64,000 nucleotides of DNA from Methanosarcina flavescens (GTDB lineage Archaea > Halobacteriota > Methanosarcinia > Methanosarcinales > Methanosarcinaceae): the NCBI RefSeq assembly GCF_001304615.2, contig NZ_CP032683.1, positions 2,108,001 to 2,172,000 of the forward strand. The letters run 5' to 3'. How positions within the stretch are numbered: the stretch's first letter is position 1; every line of letters begins with the position of its first letter. This document shows positions 57,295-64,000 of the stretch, in pieces. The notes under the pieces were generated by a model that had not been told where the DNA came from, did not search any database, and saw only the letters and a list, made by a program, of their open reading frames with translations. Both the position numbers and the translations under genes were made by a program.

Positions 57295-57523
57295 TATTCG
57301 GATGCCAGAACTCGCCTGACACCAAGTACTACATCATAAGTTATGTTATATAAATGTATAGGAAACACAGAACATTTTTTAATATAAGAGTATGTCAGCT
57401 GATTATTGAAATTTCACTTATATGTTATCTGTATAATCTGTGTATATCAGGTTTATGATTATGTTTCTAACTCAACGGAGCAGGCGTCTCTTTAGAATCC
57501 AGTTAATTTACTTTAAAGTAATT

Positions 57524-59461
57524 TTACTGGATTCTTGCAAACATGCGGTCCAGTTCTCCTTTCGTAAATGTGATCACAGTTGGCCTGCCGTGAGGGCAAG
57601 AGTAGGGATTTTCAGCCTTTTTAAGCTGCTCTATGAGTTCCTCCATCTGCCCTGGGCTGCAGGCTGCTCCCGCTTTGATTGCAGCCCTGCATGCAAGGGT
57701 TTTGCAGACTCTCTCCGAGATTCCTGTATCCTTTTTAACTCTCCCTGAAGCTAGAAGATCAGAGACTACATCATGAATAATTTCCGAACCTTCGAGCCGT
57801 CCGAAAACCTCAGGCACGAAGGTAACCACATATGTATTATCGCCGAACTCTGAAATCCCGAAACCGTAGTCTTCAAGATAGGGAATATATTCTTCCATAA
57901 GCACTTTTTCTTTAGGGGTAAGATCTATTGTTATAGGTGTGATTAGTTCCTGCACCCTGGATTTTTTCATTCTCAGGATCTGCTCGTAGAGAATTCGTTC
58001 ATGAGCAGCATGCTGGTCAATAAGCACTAGGTCTTCCCCTTTTTCGGCAAGGATATACAGCCTAGAAACCTGCCCAATAACCCGCAAGTCTTCAAGAGAG
58101 TCCTTATTTATTTCCAGTTCGTTCCTGTTTTCAGGATTTCTATTATCCGGAATTCCCAGTATTCCATCCTTAGAGGTAAAGTCCAGCAGCCTTTCAGATT
58201 TTTTCAGTTTCCTTTCAGTATCTTTTACCGGATAGGAGTATCTTTCAGCTTTTTCTCTCAGAGCCCCACCGCTTTCAGGAAAGTTGGAGGTCCCATGAGT
58301 ACTTCTTGTCTTTCCGGTCACGATTTTTCCAAAAATTTCCGCAGCTTCTGAGACCTGTAATCTACCCGAAGATTCTGGAATTTCGAAGGTTTTTTGAATC
58401 CGGTCTCTTCTTTCTCTGATCTCGGTAACAAGATTACTTTCAGAAAGCACCTTCTCAATTGCAAGTGTGACCGCATCTCCAATCTCTTTTTCCCGGCTGA
58501 AGCGCACCTCGGCTTTACGGGGATGAACATTCACATCTACTTCCCCGGGATCAATATCAAGCGAAAGTACTGCCACTGGATAGCGTTCTTTTGGAATTCT
58601 GGTGTAATATCCTTCAAGGACAGCTTTATTGATAGCTCTTGAAATCACCGGACGGGTATTTACGAAAAAGAAAAGCTGGTCACTATCTCTTCGCGTGGTT
58701 TCGGGTTTTGAGATATATCCTCTGATCTCAAAGTCTTCTGTCCTGTACTCCAGGGGAAGCATTGAACGCGCTGTATCCGGTCCAAGCAGGTTTACAATAC
58801 TCTTAAAAGGGTCGTTTGAGCCCGCATTTCTTATGACTGGTTTTCCGTCACTCAGCAGGGTGAAAGAAATCTCCGGGTTTGCCAGGGCAAGACGCATGAC
58901 CGTATCGGTAATATGGGCAAGCTCGGTACGGTCGCTTTTGAGATATTTCTGCCTTGCAGGTGTATTGTAAAACAGGTCTTTTACATGTACAGCCGTGCCC
59001 GGAGCCGTGCCCGCATCCAAGGTTTCCAGTACTTTCCCCCCATGGATCACTATCCTGGTGCCTGTAATTTCTTCCTGCTGCCGGGTAAGAATTTCCACCT
59101 TTGCAACGGCTGTAATAGACGAAAGCGCTTCTCCCCTGAAACCCATCGTGGAAATAGTATTAAGATCTTCGATATACATGAGCTTGCTCGTTGCGTGCTT
59201 TTTATATGCGAGCAGGGCATCTTCCCGGCTCATCCCGCAGCCGTTGTCTCGGACAAGGATCGAACGTTTTCCACCTTTTTCAATTTCGATGCGGATATCC
59301 GTAGCTCTAGCATCGATTGAATTGTCTATTAATTCCTTTACTACTGATACAGGACGCTCTATTACTTCTCCTGCTGCGATTTTATTTATAGTATCTTTAT
59401 CAAGGATTCGGATTCTATTTCCCTGAACTTTTTCCTTCCCTTCAGGATATTCTTTCTTCAT
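57524..59461 (-). CDS. mutL: DNA mismatch repair protein MutL
   Basis: A 645-residue MutL. The N-terminal GHKL ATPase has ELIDNSIDARA, DNGCGM and KHATSKL; RPVIS and DVNVHPRKAEVRF lie in the second domain. After a charged linker (about 340-445) the dimerisation domain has DQHAAHERILYE, the endonuclease motif DQHAx2Ex4E, and ACRAAIKAG and CPHGRP near the end, so it should nick DNA as in organisms without MutH. GGAG lies 7 nt before the ATG. It follows mutS on the same strand. Confidence 0.96.
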   Translation of the reverse strand: MKKEYPEGKEKVQGNRIRILDKDTINKIAAGEVIERPVSVVKELIDNSIDARATDIRIEIEKGGKRSILVRDNGCGMSREDALLAYKKHATSKLMYIEDLNTISTMGFRGEALSSITAVAKVEILTRQQEEITGTRIVIHGGKVLETLDAGTAPGTAVHVKDLFYNTPARQKYLKSDRTELAHITDTVMRLALANPEISFTLLSDGKPVIRNAGSNDPFKSIVNLLGPDTARSMLPLEYRTEDFEIRGYISKPETTRRDSDQLFFFVNTRPVISRAINKAVLEGYYTRIPKERYPVAVLSLDIDPGEVDVNVHPRKAEVRFSREKEIGDAVTLAIEKVLSESNLVTEIRERRDRIQKTFEIPESSGRLQVSEAAEIFGKIVTGKTRSTHGTSNFPESGGALREKAERYSYPVKDTERKLKKSERLLDFTSKDGILGIPDNRNPENRNELEINKDSLEDLRVIGQVSRLYILAEKGEDLVLIDQHAAHERILYEQILRMKKSRVQELITPITIDLTPKEKVLMEEYIPYLEDYGFGISEFGDNTYVVTFVPEVFGRLEGSEIIHDVVSDLLASGRVKKDTGISERVCKTLACRAAIKAGAACSPGQMEELIEQLKKAENPYSCPHGRPTVITFTKGELDRMFARIQ

Positions 59462-59526
59462 TGCTTTACTCCGTCCAAATTAGAGAGGTTTTATCGGATA
59501 TCCTTTAATCGACCCTTCAATAAGCA

Positions 59527-59605
59527 GCTTTTCAGCTCATTGGGCTTATTCAGAGCCTTCTCAATCGAGTAATCTTTTCAGCTCATGAAGTTTATTCAGA
59601 GCCTC
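59527..59605. repeat. Direct repeat of the mutS 3' end
   Basis: A 33-bp segment at the end of mutS (59573-59605) is repeated 46 bp away in the spacer (59527-59559) with 5 differences. The spacer copy would encode KALNKPNELKS against EALNKLHELKR in MutS, so an older duplication of the gene's end. Confidence 0.75.
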
Positions 59606-62263
59606 TATTGGTGTCATTTCTTCCACATTCAACTTTTTCAGAGCAACTTCTACGGGACTGGGTCTGTTTTCCTCTAATTGGTTTCCACTGCTGCTTCCGG
59701 GATCAAAAAGCATCATCTGGGTATAACGTGTGGATGCTTTGCTTTTTCTCTTTTTCCCATTCTCGCCGCCTTCAGCTTCCTCAAGCACGTTTTCTCTTTC
59801 GAGTTCCTTAAGAATCTCATTTGCCCTTTCGATTACCTTTTCCGGGACGCCAGCAAGCCTTGCAACATGGATTCCGTAACTCCTATCTGTTGCACCTGGC
59901 ACGATCTTTCGCAGGAAGATAAGTTCGTGACCTTCTTCTTTTACTGCAATATGGTAGTTTTTAACCCTTTTCAGTTTATTTTCGAGCGATGTAAGCTGGT
60001 GGTAATGAGTTGCGAACAGTGCCCTCATTCCAACTCTTCCTCTATTATGCAGGAATTCCACAACGGCTTTTGCGATGCTGTATCCGTCATAGGTACTTGT
60101 TCCCCTGCCGATCTCATCAAGCAGCACAAGACTTCTTGGGCTTGCATTATTCAGAATATTTGCGAGCTCAATCATTTCTACCATAAACGTGCTTTGCCCA
60201 CTTGCAAGGTCATCAAAAGCCCCTATTCTTGTAAAGACCTGGTCAATAATCCCTATTGAGGCATAGGATGCAGGGACAAAGGAACCTGCCTGAGCCATAA
60301 TAGCGATAAGCGCAGTCTGTCGCATGTAGGTAGACTTTCCTGCCATGTTCGGGCCTGTTACCAGCAAAAACTGATTTTCCTTACAGTCCATTTCGGTGTC
60401 ATTAGGCACAAAGCCGCCAGATACTGTTTTCTCAACTACTGGATGCCTTCCGTCCCGTATAAGAATCCTGCAATCGTCAGTAAGCTGGGGCCTTATGTAA
60501 TTGTTAGTTTCTGCAGTTTCAGCGAGAGCTGCAAGGACATCAAGTGAACCTGTTCTCTCGGCAATCTCCTGAAGTTCTCTTGAATGGGCTGACAGTGTAT
60601 TCACGATTTCGGTAAAGATTTCATATTCGAGAGCTATAGCTTTTTCATTGGCAGTTAAGATAAGGCTCTCTTTCTCCTTGAGTTCTGGGGTAAAAAAACG
60701 CTCGGCATTTGCCATGGTCTGCTTTCTGATATAGTCTTCAGGCACCTGGCTGCTATTGGCATTGGTTACCTCTATGTAATATCCGAAAACCTTATTGTAC
60801 CCCACTTTAAGGGATTTTATCCCACTTCGTTCCCTTTCTTTCTGCTGAAAATTTGCAATCCACTGCTTGCTGCTGCTGGCGATATTCCGCAGCTCATCAA
60901 GTTCTGCACTGTACCCCGGCTTTATCATACCTCCTTCACGGACCGAGACAGGCGGTTCGTCAACAACTGCTCGGCCTATTGTTTCTGCCAGGTTTTCAAG
61001 TTCGGAAAATGATGCAAGTTCGACTGCAATCTCATTTAAAAGTTCAGACTTGACTGTCTCCATGAGGGAATCGCGGATAGGAGGCAGGACACCAAGTGAT
61101 TTTTTCAGGGCTACAAGATCCCTTGCATTTGAGTTCCCGTACACTATCCTGCCTACAAGGCGTTCTATATCCCTGACCTCGGAAAGCCAGCTCCGCAGGT
61201 CGTAGCGGAGCAGAGGATTTGCTGCCAGCTCTTCCACAGCATCGAGCCGAAGGTTGATCTTCTCTACGGAAAGTAGAGGCTTCAAAAGCCACTTTTTCAG
61301 AGTACGGCTCCCCATTGGTGTTTTTGTGCAGTCAAGAATGCGATAAAGGGAATTTGCGTCCCCCTCATCCCGTACGTTTTTTACAATCTCAAGATTCCGC
61401 AGGGTTACGGAATCAAGAATCATGAATTCGGAGTTTGAGTAGGTTCTCAATGTATTGATATGAGTAAGCTCCCTCATTTGCGTTGTCTGGGCGTATTCGA
61501 GAGCAGCCCAGGCTGAATAAATTGCAAAGCCAAGTTTCTCACAGCCCATGCCTTCAAGGGTTTCAACTTTGAAATGTGCTTTCAGTCGTTCTTCGGCTTC
61601 CTCGATTTCTGAAACCTGAGGAACAAACTCTTGCACAATAGTCTGAGCTTTCAGTCGGTCTGTAAGGTCGGAATTTCCATAAAGGGATGGAGGGAGGATG
61701 CATTCGGAAGGCCGCATGCGGGCAAGCTCGCTTAGAAGCTTTTCAAAATTTTCCGAGTCTCGAAACTGCGTTGTAAGGAATTCTCCTGTCGAGATGTCCA
61801 GAAAGGAGACTCCAAGTTCTATTTCTTTTTCAGCATTCCTGCTGGACTTTCCGATTTCCCGCCCTGCAACTGCCATCAAGTAATTGTTAGAGGCATCCGA
61901 AAACATGGAAGAATCAATTGCCGTGCCGGGTGTGACCACCCTGACAACCCCTCTCTTTACAACTCCCTTTGCCTGCTTCGGGTCTTCAAGCTGTTCGCAA
62001 ATTGCCACTTTGTACCCTTTATTTATTAGCCTCGGCAGATAAGTGTCAACTGCATGGTAGGGTATTCCTGCAAGCGGCATTCTCTTTCCGGACCTGTCTT
62101 TTCCCCGGGCTGTAAGAGTGATTTCAAGTTCTTTTGCAATAGTTTTTGCATCTTCTCCGAATGATTCGTAAAAGTCTCCCATACGGAAGAAGATCAGGGT
62201 GTCAGGATATGCTTGCTTGACTTCATAATACTGGCGCATTGCAGGGGTCAACGTTTCTTTCAT
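59561..62263 (-). CDS. mutS: DNA mismatch repair protein MutS
   Basis: A 900-residue MutS1. The mismatch-binding FYE motif occurs at RMGDFYESFGEDA (27-39); the ATPase has Walker A GPNMAGKST (Lys643), DEIGRGTSTYDG and ATHYHQLT; a C-terminal tail (EEMTPIEALNKLHELKRLL) matches the tetramer domain. It recognises mismatches and recruits MutL, encoded 99 nt downstream. Both are bacterial-type proteins, thought to have come to Methanosarcina by lateral transfer. GTGAG precedes the ATG. Confidence 0.97.
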   Translation of the reverse strand: MKETLTPAMRQYYEVKQAYPDTLIFFRMGDFYESFGEDAKTIAKELEITLTARGKDRSGKRMPLAGIPYHAVDTYLPRLINKGYKVAICEQLEDPKQAKGVVKRGVVRVVTPGTAIDSSMFSDASNNYLMAVAGREIGKSSRNAEKEIELGVSFLDISTGEFLTTQFRDSENFEKLLSELARMRPSECILPPSLYGNSDLTDRLKAQTIVQEFVPQVSEIEEAEERLKAHFKVETLEGMGCEKLGFAIYSAWAALEYAQTTQMRELTHINTLRTYSNSEFMILDSVTLRNLEIVKNVRDEGDANSLYRILDCTKTPMGSRTLKKWLLKPLLSVEKINLRLDAVEELAANPLLRYDLRSWLSEVRDIERLVGRIVYGNSNARDLVALKKSLGVLPPIRDSLMETVKSELLNEIAVELASFSELENLAETIGRAVVDEPPVSVREGGMIKPGYSAELDELRNIASSSKQWIANFQQKERERSGIKSLKVGYNKVFGYYIEVTNANSSQVPEDYIRKQTMANAERFFTPELKEKESLILTANEKAIALEYEIFTEIVNTLSAHSRELQEIAERTGSLDVLAALAETAETNNYIRPQLTDDCRILIRDGRHPVVEKTVSGGFVPNDTEMDCKENQFLLVTGPNMAGKSTYMRQTALIAIMAQAGSFVPASYASIGIIDQVFTRIGAFDDLASGQSTFMVEMIELANILNNASPRSLVLLDEIGRGTSTYDGYSIAKAVVEFLHNRGRVGMRALFATHYHQLTSLENKLKRVKNYHIAVKEEGHELIFLRKIVPGATDRSYGIHVARLAGVPEKVIERANEILKELERENVLEEAEGGENGKKRKSKASTRYTQMMLFDPGSSSGNQLEENRPSPVEVALKKLNVEEMTPIEALNKLHELKRLLD

Positions 62264-62363
62264 TTTTTACTCACTGTAAGTCTTGAATGTTTCTGTGTAA
62301 AGCTGTGAATTTTACAAAGAGTTCCGGGTATTTCAGGACTCCCTGAATACAGCCTTATCCTTA

Positions 62364-62402
62364 TCAGGGTTCCCTGAAAAATAGTTAGTACCCTTTGGTA
62401 CT
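62364..62402. promoter_or_regulatory. Two palindromes in the divergent mutS/zinc-ribbon promoter region
   Basis: TCAGGGTTCCCTGA (62364-62377) and AGTACCCTTTGGTACT (62387-62402) are perfect inverted repeats 10 bp apart. A TATA tract (TTATATATATTTAAC) at about 62441-62456 serves the plus-strand gene; the palindromes lie between the two starts. Confidence 0.5.
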
Positions 62403-62494
62403 TGATAGTTAGATGCTATATTTTTATTAAAATCATCCTTCTTATATATATTTAACAATTCGGTATTGCAAGCCGTCTTGAAGGAGGATTTGCT

Positions 62495-62710
62495 CTGGAA
62501 AGGGAAAAACTCATTGAAGTTTGCCCTGTATGCGGAAACGCAGATTTATACTATGAAGTTGGCGGGTATGCAGGCACAGTTTACCACTGCAAGGAGTGCG
62601 GGTATATAGGAGCTTTCGTTATTGAGGCTAATGAAGAGATGATCGAAAAAATTCGAGAGAAGTATAAACGTGAAAGAATAAGTGAAATGAGCAAAGATAA
62701 ACAAGACTAA
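62495..62710 (+). CDS. Small zinc-ribbon protein, apparently starting at CTG
   Basis: A 71-residue product with CPVCG (about 10-14) and HCKECGY (about 33-39), a four-cysteine zinc ribbon, then a hydrophobic strand and a charged C-terminal helix (EEMIEKIREKYKRERISEM). The ribosome binding site GGAGG (62483-62487) is 7 nt before a CTG, and no in-frame ATG, GTG or TTG lies near; earlier in-frame codons extend to an ATT only. Good TATA box upstream. Such small zinc ribbons are common in methanogens; function unknown. Confidence 0.65.
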   Translation: MEREKLIEVCPVCGNADLYYEVGGYAGTVYHCKECGYIGAFVIEANEEMIEKIREKYKRERISEMSKDKQD

Positions 62711-63031
62711 TAATATTTATTGATATTTCATAGTAGTGAATATATTTTTCTAAATAACTTTACATCCTACTAAATTTTTATAATTCAATTGAGTGATCTT
62801 TGGATTTCATATATTTTTTTAGAAAATGTAGATTGCTTTGTACCAGGAAGGATGCAATGTATGAAAAAAATTATTCAAAATTCTACATAAGGCTCCAAAA
62901 TCATACTCGAGCGGTGATAAAACAATTAAATGTTTGAAATTTAACTGTGGGCTAAAAAGCCAATAATATCGAGAATAATGTAGGACAATGAGTAAAGAAG
63001 TGTTAAAAATAAGATCTAATAAAAATTTTGG
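62711..63031. other. Spacer between the zinc-ribbon gene and tRNA-Pro
   Basis: AT-rich, no gene visible. Nothing beyond T-rich tracts (ATATTTTTCTAAATAAC, ATATATTTTTTTAG) that may end transcription. Confidence 0.35.
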
Positions 63032-63106
63032 TGGGGCCGCTGAGATTTGGACTCAGGTCGCAAGACCCCCAGTCTTGCAGGATGGACCAGGCTACCCTAC
63101 GGCCCC
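63032..63106 (-). tRNA. tRNA-Pro (anticodon GGG)
   Basis: On the minus strand GGGGCCG pairs with CGGCCCC; discriminator A. Anticodon stem CAAGA/TCTTG encloses CTGGGGG, anticodon GGG, reading CCC. The T-stem CTGAG/CTCAG is intact but the loop is TCCAAAT, with C where nearly all tRNAs have T55 (plus-strand G at 63050). Confidence 0.9.
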
Positions 63107-63296
63107 ACAGGGTAGGTTATACTTCTCAATGGCAAATCTCTTTCTTTGTTTGCCTCGTCAACTATTGTAATCAAATATGTAGTATAAATGAGTATCGGTA
63201 GAAGAAAGTCAAGATATTCTCTTTAACCTTTCTTCAGTTATAATTCGGAATTTACAGATGTCACTATTTCTGGCTTTTCTAACATTACCTGCGCTG

Positions 63297-63881
63297 TCAA
63301 GGTTTTTGAAAATCAGCTTCTGAAGCCTTGCTCAGTATACTTTTTGCCCGCAGGACTCTCTGGATAATGGTAATGTGGGAAAATACGGCTATCAAAACTA
63401 GAGCCCAGCCAAGAAAACCTGAAAGCCCTCCCAGAGCCAGAATAATCATCCTTTCCGTGCGTTCGGCAACACCGACAGACAGTTTCCGGCAGCCTGCGGA
63501 TTCTGCGCGGGCACGGGTGTAGCTTACAAGGAAGGAGCCAATCAGGGCATAGCCTGCCCATAGCCAGACTTCTATTTGCAGGATTGGAGAGAGAACAAGC
63601 CTGCCGTTAACCGCACCTGCGATTATCCCCAGGAACACTATGCCATCAGAGTAACGATCGCAAACCGAATCAAGCACGCCCCCAAAAGGTGTGATCCGAT
63701 CTTTTGCCCTTGCGACTCCCCCGTCAAGAACATCGAAGATCCCGCTGAAAAGGATCAGAAGCCCTCCCGCAAAAGGTTTTCCCAGAGTGAATGCTGCTCC
63801 TGCAGCCACGCTAACGGCAAAACCCAGTAAAGTAAGGGTATTTGGAGACAAGGGAATCAGGCAGGCAAAGGGTATTATCAA
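63297..63881 (-). CDS. CDP-alcohol phosphatidyltransferase family membrane enzyme
   Basis: A 194-residue membrane protein with DG-x2-AR-x8-G-x3-D-x3-D (VLDGGVARAKDRITPFGGVLDSVCDRYSD, about 52-80), the catalytic site of enzymes that make archaeal phospholipid headgroups; size suits archaetidylinositol phosphate synthase or a close relative. The N-terminus is uncertain: the only usual start is a TTG at 63881, while the frame continues upstream as FDELKNSARK, like the basic start of relatives, to a stop without an ATG. It is a paralogue of 14353-14964. Confidence 0.82.
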   Translation of the reverse strand: MIIPFACLIPLSPNTLTLLGFAVSVAAGAAFTLGKPFAGGLLILFSGIFDVLDGGVARAKDRITPFGGVLDSVCDRYSDGIVFLGIIAGAVNGRLVLSPILQIEVWLWAGYALIGSFLVSYTRARAESAGCRKLSVGVAERTERMIILALGGLSGFLGWALVLIAVFSHITIIQRVLRAKSILSKASEADFQKP

Positions 63882-64000
63882 TTTTCTTGCGCTGTTCTTG
63901 AGTTCGTCGAAGATTTATATCCCATCCTTTTGCCGACTACATATATAGCTACTTATATAATGATGATATCGTTGAACATTAGCTTATCTTTTTTGGAAAA

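Noticed and set aside
57095-57325. 76-codon minus-strand ORF across the nested-hairpin segment
   Set aside because: The inverted repeats explain the sequence better; the peptide is Pro/His-rich and unlike a protein.
59678-60259. 193-codon plus-strand ORF opposite mutS
   Set aside because: Shadow of the MutS ATPase domain; no start signals.

Overview
The window is a stretch of a Methanosarcina chromosome, most like M. mazei or M. acetivorans in gene content. The evidence is a complete mtr operon in the order EDCBAFGH, the archaeal mevalonate trio, the archaeal aconitase and citrate synthase pair, haloarchaeal/methanogen-type AT-rich spacers with TATA boxes, and bacterial-type mutS-mutL, which Methanosarcina is known to carry. 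Gene calls rest on reading the translated sequence against remembered families; no database search was run.

Region 1 (1-9.6 kb): the 5' end of a tungstate/molybdate-binding lipoprotein gene, a sodium/solute symporter converging with a TIM-barrel sugar isomerase-like gene, then a long AT-rich leader and the mtr operon for the sodium-pumping methyl-H4SPT:coenzyme M methyltransferase, closed by a hairpin terminator. Region 2 (9.6-25.5 kb): a ribbon-helix-helix-like protein, rtcB with its archease activator, a phospholipid-headgroup synthase, a class II aldolase, tRNA-Thr, a 1-Cys peroxiredoxin, an HExxH protein, a MoeB/HesA-type E1 enzyme, a MoxR ATPase-VWA pair resembling RavA-ViaA, a frameshifted gene, and a secreted protein. 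Region 3 (25.5-42.5 kb) is largely biosynthetic: aconitase and citrate synthase (towards 2-oxoglutarate) with a 120-bp MITE between them, the UbiD/aconitase-X trio of the archaeal mevalonate route, an M50 protease, a radical SAM protein, GlmM, an orphan three-cysteine LarE, a GNAT, a DUF531 protein and a cysteine-desulfurase-like gene preceded by a 52-codon small ORF with a long leader.

Region 4 (42.7-55.2 kb) is the accessory part. It holds a pilin-like gene broken by two frameshifts, a secretion ATPase and a TadC-type membrane platform, and farther on a prepilin peptidase: together the core of an archaeal type IV pilus/secretion machine. Between them lie an amidohydrolase, a ComEC-like extracellular metallo-beta-lactamase with a DUF3006 partner, an acetyltransferase, and several decayed fragments (PKD domain, open stretches without starts, tandem repeats). 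Region 5 (55.3-64 kb): cbiD-cbiE for corrinoid synthesis (the cofactor of MtrA), a strongly structured non-coding segment that may be an RNA, mutS-mutL, a small zinc-ribbon gene that seems to start at CTG, tRNA-Pro with an odd T-loop, and a second CDP-alcohol phosphatidyltransferase.

The most unusual items are the MITE with an exact 8-bp target duplication, the nested-hairpin segment at 57.2 kb, the small ORF with structured leader at 40.8-41.3 kb, and three single-base homopolymer shifts that break two genes; the last may be real decay or sequence error.
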